Assembly (NCBI GenBank): GCA_934047225.1
Contig: OW203984.1
Span: 8,627,201-8,691,200 of the forward strand
Origin: Ypsolopha sequella
Taxonomy: Eukaryota > Arthropoda > Insecta > Lepidoptera > Ypsolophidae
Direction: 5' to 3'
Length of the DNA: 64,000 nt
The notes beneath the pieces were generated by a model. It made no database searches, had not been told where the DNA came from, and saw only the letters and a program-made list of their open reading frames with translations. The position numbers were made by a program, and so were the translations under genes. Shown here one piece after another: positions 41,581-51,755 of this stretch. How positions within the stretch are numbered: position 1 is the stretch's first letter; each line of letters begins with the position of its first letter.

Positions 41581-43545
41581 CTAGAAAGAAGGAAAAAATA
41601 TTTAAGGTGCTAAAGTCCAAAAAAACAAACTTACGAAGTGATCGTTCAGATTTTCAACGAAATTTAAAAAATATGTAATGCCCGAAAATAACACATCGCT
41701 AAAAATAATTTATAATACTTAATACAAAATAGACTTTGTAAGGATAAAGTACCAAATGAAAAAATATTTATTCTATCGTTTAATTATTAGGTTAGGATAT
41801 CGACGTTTACAGCAAATCCAATTCGCTTAGATTAAATTATGTTAAGGTGTGTTAATTCCAAAACGACTTCAAGATTTAGGTTAAATAAGTCGTATTTTCG
41901 AACTCGTGGTCTAAAAAACCTCATGATAATGAATATTTTTACGAAAAAGCTGCAACTTCCATTTGCCTTGAATGAATGAATGAATAAACACTCTATTGAC
42001 ACAGAAAAATTCAAATTAAACACAGAATACAGAATAACAAAAGGCAAGGGCGGACTTATTCCTTAAAGAAATTTCTTCCAGTCAACCGATGGTGTGGAGA
42101 AAGAAAAAAAATTACAAGTGAAGTTATCATATTTGTGCAAAAAGAAAAATGATCTTCTTCAAGCCTAATATTTTAATATAATACACTACATACTAATACA
42201 TACACAAATACATAAATACATACATACAAATAAAGTAGCATAGTCAGTCTAGTCAGAGAGATGAAAGGTAATAATTTTTCAGGTTAAATCTAAAAGAGGA
42301 CACAGAAGGAAGATTTCTGAGGGTTTGCGGATGTTCATTCGTGTGACGTCATTTGAGAAATAGCCGTTTAGAAATGTGTCGTTTGCTATCAAGATAAATT
42401 TATAATAATTTGCTTCAGACTGATTTGACAGCTGGATGACAGATGAGTAAACAGACAGAGAGAGACCACTTTTTATAAGCAATCACACATCAAAATCAGT
42501 AAAATGTCTAAAATTCTCAAATGACGTCATATCGGACAAGTCTTTAAAAAATCATAAAAAGTGGATAGTTAATTAATATACCAAAATATCGAAAACTATG
42601 TCCTAAAATGACGTATATTCTACGAAAAAAAAATTTAACAAAATCTTTTACAAATTAAGCTATGGGAATCAAGTACCTCGAAACTACTAAAATACAGGGT
42701 GTAGATTTGGTCCACAACTTGCGTCACATGAATGTACCTACTCAAGTGCCCATCCCTACCCCGCCGCCGCTCCACCAGTGCTGAGTCAATTTCATAATGT
42801 ATGTCGTACACTAGACGTTTCTTGTCGCCCCCAAAATTACGTAAAAAAATTTCGAAAAATGAAAGTATTAAGTATTTAAATATATTTTTTTATTATCAGT
42901 ATCGTGAATATAACCAACCCTGTGACGGAAGTTGCTGGCCAAATCAACACTCTATATAATTAATAAACAGTTTTTGCTTTCCGTAGGCACATTGTTTTTG
43001 GCTGGAAGCTAATACAACTTTACTGCTTAAGGCGAATGGATACGCAGACTGCAATTTGGACCTGTCTTTGAAGGCCTACTCTTCCCACACGGGTGGTCCA
43101 AAAACTTTCATAAAAATTTGTCTATTGTAAGTTTTGACAAAAAAAATCGAAAGTCATCGAAAGTTTCACATGATTAACACAACAATTTTCTTACTCCTTC
43201 CAAACGCTTAAAGCGATTTTAATTATTATTTCACCAAATTATAGGAAATTTTTAGATCTGAAAAATTTAAGTTCAAATTATTTTTTCCGTTCATGGCGTC
43301 CATGTGAAAAGTATTATTTTCTCCTATTTTGCGCTAGCCGGAAACGCAGTGGTGTCGTAACAGCCACTTTTCAAGGCACGCTGAAATTAACATTATTTCA
43401 ATGTCGTTTCCGTTGATATTTGTATCGACACACATCGAGTTGCTTATTTAGCGTGGGTAAGCAGGGGTAAGTCATCGCACTTTCGACAGACGATACTAGT
43501 TTTTTATATGACGAGGTTTGATGGGATATTTCAATAAATACTTAC
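41581..43545. other. Intron, no exon seen
   Basis: AT-rich. The part 43290-43460 is an inverted relative of 38560-38720. No frame matches the phase expected between the neighbouring exons, which join in frame without anything added. Confidence 0.55.
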
Positions 43546-43632
43546 TAGAATGGCCCACATTCATTATTCTGACTTGCTTTGGCCTGGTTGCTTTGACATT
43601 CATGTGAGGTTCACCATTAGATTCCGAAGAAA
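43546..43632 (-). CDS. Host gene, exon 5 of those visible
   Basis: 87 bp, phase 1 to 1. The acceptor is tatttttttcag and the donor gtaagt. It encodes a short basic, polar stretch (S-S-E-S-N-G-E-P-H-M-N-V-K-A-T-R-P). Probably linker sequence between folded parts. Confidence 0.75.
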
Positions 43633-43959
43633 CTGAAAAAAATATTTGTTTATATTACTTACTAAATATTTAAATCAGAATATCTGCAGTATGTATATTG
43701 TACAGTCGCCTGCTATCTATTTGTAAACGATTAGAATGGCTATGCCACTGTAATAAGAACTGCCAATAGGTAGCCTGTCATGCTGGCGTCCGTACTTGGT
43801 ATTCTTATCAGTACTAACAGTTAGAAGCCATGTTCAATGGAAACTTCGATTGTACGATATACATATAGTTATACACTTATTATCTCCTATAGAAATCTAC
43901 AGACGGCGGCGCCTGGAGCATTAGCTATTTTCAAGCATTTATTTTCTCGGTGATATATC

Positions 43960-44112
43960 GATCAGTGATACCAAAATAGCCACTATGTCAATGCCTACTA
44001 GGATTATATTCGATTAACGATTGTTGTTGCATTGCATGTTGGTCATATTCTCAAAAGAATACATTCCTAGTGGGCATTGACATAGTGGCTGTTTTGGTGT
44101 CACTAAACGATC
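43960..44112. repeat. Foldback MITE, about 150 bp
   Basis: The arms contain 'ccaaaatagccactatgtca' and its near-exact inverse (tgacatagtggctgttttgg). The loop includes 'gattgttgttgcattgcatg'. Confidence 0.8.
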
Positions 44113-44630
44113 TGTCATCGGGAAAGTAAATTTTAGATTTGTTACTACTGTAAATTGAGTTCATTATTAAAATATACATGACGGACTAAGGCGGGGTTCT
44201 CCCGATTTTGTCTCTTTTTGAATTTAATTTAAACCATGAAATTGTGGTAATTAAATTATGAAAAAGATATTTGTCGTATTTCACTTTTTGACGTTGATAT
44301 TTTGGCCGTTCGATTCGCGATTACTTTCATTTCGCTGCATCCAATAAAATCGCAAAGATAGGTCTGAACTATGATCAAAATATCATTTCATTATGCTATT
44401 AGGTTTTTGAGAATAAAACTTATCTATACCAAAATAAACGTCGTACAAAATGGCCGTTATATTAAACCCATCTTTCTAATTCCCAAATAATAAATAAAAA
44501 CACCTTAAAATGGCGTAATTTCTGAGCGGCCCACTTTTAATAAACAGGATGGACAAGTGTAGCTTAAAGCGTTGGAGCAGGAGCGATTTCTCCGAATAGC
44601 CTCGCAATACGCGACAATTTTCGCAGAACC

Positions 44631-44708
44631 TGTAGTATATTGTCAATGTGTATGTGGGTAACTAGAAATAAAGTCAGTTCATGTCCGGACACTTGTTGTT
44701 TCACTTCA
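44631..44708 (+). repeat. Mag 5' LTR
   Basis: 78 bp, tgtagtatattgtcaatgtg ... gttgtttcacttca. Confidence 0.95.
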
Positions 44709-44726
44709 TGGTGACAGCGGTGCGCG
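44709..44726 (+). promoter_or_regulatory. Mag primer-binding site
   Basis: tggtgacagcggtgcgcg directly follows the 5' LTR, with no spacer, beginning with the TGG that pairs with a tRNA CCA end. The tRNA is not assigned. Confidence 0.7.
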
Positions 44727-44815
44727 ATTTCAATTAAATATAATGTGTTTTCATGCGTGAATATAATAAAAAAACGTTATATTTGTGGTGATAAGATATT
44801 AGAAACTCGTAAACG

Positions 44816-45781
44816 ATGGAACACGCGCGCCCACCAGTGGAATTAGTGTTGCAAGGGAGTCCCGCGGGTCGCGCTGACGCGTGGCGAAAATGGCTGAAGC
44901 AATTTCAAGTATTTATAAAAGCTTCCGGTGTTTACAAGGAACCTAGTGATGTTCAAGCCAGTCTACTTATTAACTTGATCGGGCCAGATGGGTATGATGT
45001 GTACTCGACTTTCAAGTTTTCCAAAGACCAAGATCGTGATGACGTAACCAAATTAATTGAGAAGTTCAATACCCACTTTGGAACAAAAACTAACACAACG
45101 TTGATGCGTTTCAAGTTTTTTACACGGAATCAAGAAGCTGGCGAAAGTATAGACGAGTACGTCACAGCTCTTAAACTGTTGAGTCAACAGTGTGAATTTG
45201 AACATCTGGAGGACGGGTTATTGCGAGATCGCATCGTTTGTGGCGTCACGGATGGCTCGGTACGGGATAGATTATTGAGGACGGATGATCTCACGTTGGA
45301 CAGAGCGGTGAAAATTTGTCAATCAAGTGAACTTTCACACGAGGATAGTCGTCAGATCGACGGGGCTAAAGGTTCAGCACAGTGCGTGGACGCTGTGTGG
45401 ACGCGCGGGAACCGGCGTGGCGCGAGAGGCGCCGGGCGCTGGGGGCGCGGGGCGCGCAAGCCGGCTGGCGGGAGCGGCGCTGGCGGCGGCAACCAGGCGG
45501 CGAGCGTGGCGGAGGCTTTGAACCGGTCTGCCAGGGGCTTGCAGCGGTGCTGTATGGCTTGCGGGAGCGTCGACTGTGACGGAGGGTCTCGGTGTGCGGC
45601 TAAAAGTTCCAAGTGTTATTCGTGTAGTGCTCATGGTCGTTTTAAGAAAATGTGTGCCGTGAATAAGGCGAATAAAGTGTACGAATTGCAAGAAGATGAC
45701 GAGGATGATAACTTGTTCTATATTTCCACTCTAGATGCCTTTGTGGACACAGTAAGGACTCTAAATGGTATGAGACTTTGA
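44816..45781 (+). CDS. Mag gag polyprotein
   Basis: 321 codons. Capsid-like N-terminal part (W-R-K-W-L-K-Q-F-Q-V-F; 'FNTHFGTKTNTTLMRFKFF' block, the usual gypsy gag motif near residue 90). Then comes a Gly/Arg/Ala-rich, GC-rich basic stretch (about 195-235), and a cysteine-rich end. The zinc-knuckle-like motif C-Y-S-C-S-A-H-G-R-F-K-K-M-C has Arg where CX2CX4HX4C needs His. The frame is otherwise intact. It overlaps pol by 70 bp, pol lying in the -1 frame. Confidence 0.9.
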   Translation: MEHARPPVELVLQGSPAGRADAWRKWLKQFQVFIKASGVYKEPSDVQASLLINLIGPDGYDVYSTFKFSKDQDRDDVTKLIEKFNTHFGTKTNTTLMRFKFFTRNQEAGESIDEYVTALKLLSQQCEFEHLEDGLLRDRIVCGVTDGSVRDRLLRTDDLTLDRAVKICQSSELSHEDSRQIDGAKGSAQCVDAVWTRGNRRGARGAGRWGRGARKPAGGSGAGGGNQAASVAEALNRSARGLQRCCMACGSVDCDGGSRCAAKSSKCYSCSAHGRFKKMCAVNKANKVYELQEDDEDDNLFYISTLDAFVDTVRTLNGMRL

Positions 45782-48700
45782 TTTTACCTTGTGATAGATC
45801 TGAGCATGTTTTTAAATTGGATACTGGCTCTGATCTAAATATACTTTCGAAAAACAACTATGTGAAATTGGGATTTTCTTTATCTGACATCATACCGGAT
45901 CTTACTAGAGCTCAATCCTTTTGTGGTAATTACATTTCAATTGCGGGCTCTTGTGAATTATGTTGGTTGCATAAAAATAAACAATACTTTATAAAATTTA
46001 TAATTACTGAAAATGACTGTCAAAGTATTTTAGGTAAACATGCTTGTGAACAATTGGGGTTAATAAAAAGGATTTATAGCGTGGATATTGAATATTATAA
46101 AGATTTATTTCAAGGTTTAGGTAAAATACCAGGTCAGTACAAAATACCTATTGATAGTAATGCATGTCCGACTGTGTGTCCGGTCAGAAAAATACCGATG
46201 GGCATTAGGGATAGGTTACAGGCAGAGTTAATTCGAATGGAAAAATTAGGTGTCATCAGGAAAGTGTCACACCCAACAGAATGGGTAAACGCTATAGTAA
46301 TAGCAGCAAAAAAGGACGGTAATCTTCGTATTTGCCTTGACCCGCGACCTCTCAACAAGGTTATACGTCGTCAGCATTACCCTCTGCCGACGCTGACAGA
46401 GATAGCTACTAAGCTTAAAGGTGCACGTTATTTCAGCAAGCTGGACGCTAGATCAGGTTTCTGGATGGTTGAACTTGATGAAGCCAGTACGGACCTCTGT
46501 ACCTTTGGTACTCCCTTCGGGAGGTACCAATTTTTGCGTCTGCCTTATGGGATCAATTCTGCATCAGAAATATTTCATGCCAGAGTGCGGCAATTGCTAG
46601 AAGACCTTGATGGTATAGATTCCTTTATTGACGACGTTATCTGCTGGGGTTCCACACGAAAAGAGCACGATGAACGACTTAAATGTCTGTTAGAGAGAGC
46701 TCGTGAGGTAGGTATAAAGTTCAACACAGATAAGTGTCAGTTTGGCGTTACAGAAATAACGTATCTTGGTCATACGTTTAGTGCAAAAGGTATGCAAATA
46801 GACAATAATAAATTAAAAGCGATAATGGACCTACCATCTCCGAATGATAGACAAGCGCTAGAACGCTTTCTAGGGATGGTGAATTATTTGTCCAAGTTTA
46901 TACCTAGTTATTCAGAGAAGGTTTCACCGTTACGAATCTTACTTAAAAAAGAGTCAGAGTGGATCTGGGACTCGAGTCACGACGCTGTAGTTGAGCAGCT
47001 GAAGCGTGAGCTGTGCCGCGCGCCGGTGCTTGTGCTGTACGACGCCCGGCAGCCCGTCACCGTGTCGGTTGACGCGAGCAGCCATGCCTTGGGATGTGCG
47101 CTCCTCCAGGGCGGCCGCGTCGTTGAGTTCGCTTCTATCACTCTCACAGGTGCACAACAGCGCTATGCGCAGATCGAGAAAGAGATGCTAGCTATTGTGT
47201 TCGCTTTGGAGCGATTTCACCAATATGTATTTGGTAAGTGTGACGTCACGGTTGAGACTGACCACAAACCCTTAGAAAGCTTGTTTAGGAAAGCTTTAGA
47301 CGCTGTACCGGCGAGATTACAGCGTATGATGCTCCGTGTGCAGGCATACGACATTAATGTAGTTTACAAACCGGGTAAATACATGTTCATAGCTGACACC
47401 TTATCACGAGCGCCTTTACCTGATCTTATGCAAGAAAAAGTATCTAGAGATGTAGACGATCAGACATGTTATTTGATTGAAACTGTCGGATTTAGTGATA
47501 AAAAACTAAATCTTATCAGAGAGTACACAAAAAATGACTGTAAGTTTCAACTTCTCATTAATTATATTCTTACCGGCTGGCCATCTAATAAATATGAGGT
47601 AGAAGAATGTGTGCGTCTATACTGGGATTTTAGGGAGCTACTTCAATATGTCCATGGGGTAGTTTTTAAAGAAAATTTAGTTGTTATACCACGAGATTTA
47701 AGAAGAGAAATGTTATCTCGTGTACACGAAGGACATTTAGGAATAGACCGGTGCAAGCGTCGCGCGAGGGAAGTGATGTTCTGGCCGGGAATGTCGCATG
47801 ACGTAGAGCTCTGTGTGCGCCGCTGCGAGCCGTGTGCACTAGCAGCTGCAAGACCTCAGCGCGAACCTATGATTCCTCACCATGTGCCCAGCCTGCCCTG
47901 GGCAAAGGTTGGAGGAGACATATTTGAATTTCAAAAGAAATATTTTTTGATTTTAGTGGATTATTTTTCCAACTTTGTAGAAGTCTGCCCATTGAAGTCC
48001 TTAGGTACAAAGTCACTTGTACTTGCTATAAAAGACCAATTTGCACGTCATGGCATTGTATTTGAGTTCATTTCTGACAATGGTCCGGCCTTTGCCTCTA
48101 AAGAGTTTAAAATGTTTGCTGACTCTTGGGGTTTTACACATACCACATCATCTCCGAACTATCCACAGTCAAATGGACGTAGTGAACGTACGGTTCGAAC
48201 CATAAAATCAATATTAAAAAAATCTATTACGACCAACACCGATTTTTATATTGGATTACTAAATTATCGTGCCACACCGCGAGATGGCATAGCAAGTCCA
48301 TCACAGCTACTAATGGGACGTAGATTAAACACACGCCTACCTGTACACGCTGATCAACTTAAACCTGATCGCGACAATTCGGCTGATTATGATAAAATCT
48401 TACAAAATCAAGATTATTGTAAGCTCAAGTATGATGAACATGCTCGCAATCTTCCAGAGTTGAGCCCTGGTGATCATGTGGTCGCTATAAACGGCCAACA
48501 AAGAAAGAAAATGTGCGTTGTAAGTCAAGCGTCCCAACCTCGCTCATATTTTGTGGCAGATAGTACTGGTAAACGCTATAGACGGAATAGGAGACATTTA
48601 ATAAAAATGTACACTGACGTTACGCTTCCGTCAACATCTCAGGAAGAAATGATAAATCCAGGGATGAATGACGACGGTGATACCATCATACATGGTGATC

Positions 48701-48837
48701 CAAACGGTAATGAAACCAATGATCTGGTTGACGACCCAACTAATGAGTCGCACTCAAAACCTGTACGAACAGGTGTACGAACACGCAGGAAGGCTGCTAT
48801 TGAAGCGCGAGAAAATATAAAAGATTTGTCAAAATAA
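45712..48837 (+). CDS. Mag pol polyprotein
   Basis: The open frame starts after a stop at 45709 and lies in -1 relative to gag, so expression by -1 frameshift in 45712-45781 is likely; no ATG is near. It contains protease (K-L-D-T-G-S-D), RT (Y-F-S-K-L-D-A-R-S-G-F; F-I-D-D-V), RNase H (V-D-A-S-S-H-A; E-K-E-M-L-A; T-D-H-K-P-L), and integrase with an H2C2 finger. Integrase acidic residues lie in G-G-D-I-F, S-D-N-G-P-A-F and G-R-S-E-R-T-V, followed by a basic C-terminus. No internal stop. All catalytic residues that I can check are present. Confidence 0.92.
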   Translation, partial: LVLYFHSRCLCGHSKDSKWYETLILPCDRSEHVFKLDTGSDLNILSKNNYVKLGFSLSDIIPDLTRAQSFCGNYISIAGSCELCWLHKNKQYFIKFIITENDCQSILGKHACEQLGLIKRIYSVDIEYYKDLFQGLGKIPGQYKIPIDSNACPTVCPVRKIPMGIRDRLQAELIRMEKLGVIRKVSHPTEWVNAIVIAAKKDGNLRICLDPRPLNKVIRRQHYPLPTLTEIATKLKGARYFSKLDARSGFWMVELDEASTDLCTFGTPFGRYQFLRLPYGINSASEIFHARVRQLLEDLDGIDSFIDDVICWGSTRKEHDERLKCLLERAREVGIKFNTDKCQFGVTEITYLGHTFSAKGMQIDNNKLKAIMDLPSPNDRQALERFLGMVNYLSKFIPSYSEKVSPLRILLKKESEWIWDSSHDAVVEQLKRELCRAPVLVLYDARQPVTVSVDASSHALGCALLQGGRVVEFASITLTGAQQRYAQIEKEMLAIVFALERFHQYVFGKCDVTVETDHKPLESLFRKALDAVPARLQRMMLRVQAYDINVVYKPGKYMFIADTLSRAPLPDLMQEKVSRDVDDQTCYLIETVGFSDKKLNLIREYTKNDCKFQLLINYILTGWPSNKYEVEECVRLYWDFRELLQYVHGVVFKENLVVIPRDLRREMLSRVHEGHLGIDRCKRRAREVMFWPGMSHDVELCVRRCEPCALAAARPQREPMIPHHVPSLPWAKVGGDIFEFQKKYFLILVDYFSNFVEVCPLKSLGTKSLVLAIKDQFARHGIVFEFISDNGPAFASKEFKMFADSWGFTHTTSSPNYPQSNGRSERTVRTIKSILKKSITTNTDFYIGLLNYRATPRDGIASPSQLLMGRRLNTRLPVHADQLKPDRDNSADYDKILQNQDYCKLKYDEHARNLPELSPGDHVVAINGQQRKKMCVVSQASQPRSYFVADSTGKRYRRNRRHLIKMYTDVTLPSTSQEEMINPGMNDDGDTIIHGDPNGNETNDLVDDPTNESHSKPVRTGVRTRRKAAIEARENIKDLSK

Positions 48838-49060
48838 CATTGTATGTTATTCTTTCGTCAGTCAGATTACATATTCATAAAATCCTGTTATATGTCCATT
48901 TGTAACACAGATTTACAGAAATGTCAAAATTGTTTAACTTATAAATATATTAAAAACAAGAGTACTGAATGTAAGATTAATTTGTGTAAAATTTGTTATT
49001 AATTTAGTAGATTAAGCAAAATTTTGTATTTGTCTAATAAAAAAAAAAAAAAAAAAATTT

Positions 49061-49071
49061 GAAGGGAAAGA
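49061..49071 (+). promoter_or_regulatory. Mag polypurine tract
   Basis: gaagggaaaga immediately before the 3' LTR, after a run of about 19 A (49038-49057). Confidence 0.75.
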
Positions 49072-49149
49072 TGTAGTATATTGTCAATGTGTATGTGGGT
49101 AACTAGAAATAAAGTCAGTTCATGTCCGGACACTTGTTGTTTCACTTCA
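49072..49149 (+). repeat. Mag 3' LTR
   Basis: 78 bp, same sequence as 44631-44708; followed by target repeat gaacc. Confidence 0.95.
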
Positions 49150-49416
49150 GAACCTGCGTCAACTGACGGCAGACACACGCACGCTTGAAAACGAATTCGA
49201 ATAGAATTCGAAACATGTCGCGTATCACGAGATAATTTCATGTAAGTTAATCCGTAATATATATTTTAATCGAGAAAATAAATGCATGGAAATAGTACAG
49301 CTATGAATAAAAAACGCCGAAACTAGGTTTTGAAGCAGCAGTTAGATTGGGACAGTTCTGGGTCGTAGAAAACTGCACAAATAAGAAAAATCACATTCTT
49401 GCAGTCTCTTAGTAGT

Positions 49417-49652
49417 GTCGATTTGGTGTAACACGATCTAACTTATTTGACAGGACTACACTTAATTTAAGCGTTCTGTCTTTTTCTTTCTGTACTGAAT
49501 TGACTGTTCTGTACGATCTAACTTATTTGACAGGACTATACTTAATTTAAGCGTTCTGTCTTTTTCTTTCTGTACTGAAAAGTCGAAGACAAAATACTTA
49601 AAATAAGGTCAGTCCTGTCGAATAAGTTAAACTGTGTTACACCGAATTCACA
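49417..49652. repeat. MITE of the 'gtaacaca' family with internal duplication
   Basis: The ends gtcgatttggtgtaacac and the inverse match the elements at 4053-4196 and 53281-53436. The left arm is duplicated in tandem: 'acgatctaacttatttgaca' occurs at about 49432 and 49512. The right end lies 30 bp from the donor of the exon at 49683. Confidence 0.75.
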
Positions 49653-49682
49653 CCATTGCCTTTTTAATAAAACCAGACTTAC

Positions 49683-49887
49683 CCTGCCTCTCCTTCTGGG
49701 CCTCTTTCTGAGCCCAAACCTGCAACTCTTCATAAGCCACTGTGATCAACATCTGCAGTAGTACGGAACCCCCGACCGGGTTTATATGTGAGGGTAGACA
49801 TTTCTGTATAACTTCGGCGGCGTTCGCAAATGTTCGGGGGATGCAGTCGAGTGATCGGGATATGCAAGTCAAGCAGAGAGGCATTGT
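49683..49887 (-). CDS. Host gene, exon 4 of those visible
   Basis: 205 bp, phase 0 in and 1 out. The acceptor is atatttccatttcag and the donor gtaagt. It encodes T-M-P-L-C-L-T-C-I-S-R-S-L-D-C-I-P-R, then a helical segment with V-I-Q-K-C-L-P-S-H, ending charged (A-Q-K-E-A-Q-K-E-R-Q). It reads like alpha-helical repeat (HEAT/ARM-type) sequence, but no repeat family is certain. Confidence 0.87.
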
Positions 49888-50893
49888 CTGAAATGGAAAT
49901 ATGCCTTGAGAAATATGTCGAAAATTCCGACAGTATATGCTAGCGAAAATGTGAAATTCAAAAAAAGTCGATTTTGCTCACTGTTTTTAAGCAACAAAGG
50001 CGTGATTTTCGAGCTAGTGAGGTGAAAAATATATTTTTGCCCGTTACTCGTCAAGTATGGGGTAAAATGCAGAAGTAATCACATAAGCAGATGTGGTTTA
50101 TAAAAATGAAGAGAGCCATAGGAATGTTTTTTCTTTAATTTATTAAATTAAATTATTTTTTCATTATTTATATATTTTATTATCTATTTTAATGTTATTG
50201 AATTGGCATGTGGAATAATTCGAAGTTACAATTTAAATTCTAATATTTTTAAAATTATTTGGAAGTTAATTCCCAAATAATTGGAATATTGGCACTACTT
50301 AGGAGCTTTGAGTATAACGAATCACGGTCCCTGAAAGTAGTAGGAACAAAATATTTGCAAAAAATGATAATCATAATCAATTTATTCATAATATTCATAA
50401 TTTCCAATAATTATGAATATTTATTTATTATAGATTTTAGCCGTGATTTTGAAAGTTGGATTTTGTTATTATCCAGTCTCTATTTCCACTGAGACTCGGT
50501 GAGTAAGCAAATCAGTAACAAGGTTCTATGAACATACTTAATATATTAGTTAAATTTGAAAAAAAAGCTATGCCCTTAAGAGCGGTTTCGCAGCCGAATT
50601 GTGAAAAACCCACCTTTTTCTAATTAATCGAAACAGAACACTCAAATTCAAAATTTACTCAATAGTTATTCAACATAACCTTATTACCTATGTAATGTAT
50701 GCTGCCATTAGAATTTTAAAGTTTTAAATCCGGCTGCTAAACGGCTCTTAAGCAGTTAATTTATTCAAAATGTTCCTAAACCGTCAAGTTTAAGGAGATT
50801 TTGTAATCAGCGTGGCTGATTTTGGGGTGGTCATGACCCCTAAGACCCTCCCCCGGACCGCCACTGATCTAGGTATCGTAAATATAATTATAC
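49888..50893. other. Intron with a foldback MITE
   Basis: AT-rich. Holds the second 'cttaagagcggtttcg' MITE at 50575-50752, whose right arm carries a deletion. No exon needed: neighbours join in phase 0. Confidence 0.65.
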
Positions 50894-51013
50894 CTGATAC
50901 ATAGAGGCACCACTTCTTAGAGCGTTTACAAGAATAGGCGGTATGAACCGCAAAGCCGAATCAACTATGCCAAGTATACCCGCCAGCCATGGCGGTCTTC
51001 GGTCACACCACAC
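50894..51013 (-). CDS. Host gene, exon 3 of those visible
   Basis: 120 bp, exactly 40 codons, phase 0 to 0. The acceptor is gtactaattttcag and the donor gtataa. It encodes V-W-C-D-R-R-P-P-W-L-A-G-I-L-G-I-V-D-S-A and ends S-G-A-S-M-Y-Q. Hydrophobic helix-like, no named domain. Confidence 0.87.
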
Positions 51014-51612
51014 CTGAAAATTAGTACAAAAACATTCATTATATTATAATAATTATAAAATTATTATTACAGGTGGTAGAGCTGATGCCGGGCTCGACTG
51101 TGGAGGTATCACCATCTTACTTGGAGACCCCTTCGAAGTAATTCATGGGAGAGTAAGAGGACAGCTCACAGGCAAAAAAACCAGGAAGCCCACCATGCCT
51201 GGGACCGATGGATGGCGGTATATCCATCCCTAATAGCCGGGCCTTATATGGAACAGACTAGTGACGGGCAGCGGCGTCACTGGTGCGAGGGTTTCGGCAC
51301 CGCGCTCACCAACCCGCCTGCCCAGCGTGTATGAGTATGGGCAATTCTTCCAGGATGACCGCCGGGAGTGGCAAAGTCCTGGAAAGGCTTATGTCCAGCA
51401 GTGGACGAACTAGGCTGATGGATGGATGGATGATAATAAATTATTATCTATTATATAAAATCGAAAAGCTAGAAAGGGAAACAATTCACAGGAATGAATG
51501 AGATGGCGCTATACACACCTATGTGTGCGCGTATCACTCGCACGAACGTCAAAAATGGCGAAAAAATTATTTATTTATTTGCCGTTATATTGCCTCCTAT
51601 GATTTCTGTTAC
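51014..51612 (+). repeat. Intron containing a LINE 3' tail
   Basis: The part 51180-51432 shares its wording with 15110-15325 ('cagcaccgcgctcaccaac' type, 'atgtccagcagtggacgaac') and ends in tggatggatggatgataata. RTE-like tail inferred. Confidence 0.5.
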
Positions 51613-51755
51613 CTGTCGTTTATCTAAACAAGCAGCCCAGTCTCTTCCAGAAATCTCCAAGGCATAAGCGAGTGTCGACTTCAACTCGGTCTTACTGCCG
51701 ATTGTAGCCAGAATGTAAGTGAGAGCACCAGATGCCTTTGCGTACTCTTCTCCAG
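51613..51755 (-). CDS. Host gene, exon 2 of those visible
   Basis: 143 bp, phase 1 in and 0 out. The acceptor is tatcttttctttcag and the donor gtaaca. It encodes A-G-E-E-Y-A-K-A-S-G-A-L-T-Y-I-L-A-T-I-G and ends A-A-C-L-D-K-R-Q. Helical. It joins in frame to both neighbours. Confidence 0.85.

Larger units (their letters stand above)
44626..49154 (+). mobile_element. Mag-like Ty3/Gypsy retrotransposon, complete
   Basis: The target duplication gaacc lies at 44626-44630 and 49150-49154. LTRs of 78 bp at 44631-44708 and 49072-49149 look identical. Gag and pol frames overlap. LTRs this short (77 bp in Bombyx mag) plus the pol sequence point to the Mag lineage. It lies antisense in the intron between the host exons at 49683 and 43632. 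The identical LTRs mean recent insertion. Confidence 0.95.

Noticed and set aside
45352..45691. Pro/Ala/Arg-rich minus-strand frames antisense to Mag gag
   Set aside because: Shadows of the GC-rich basic stretch of gag.
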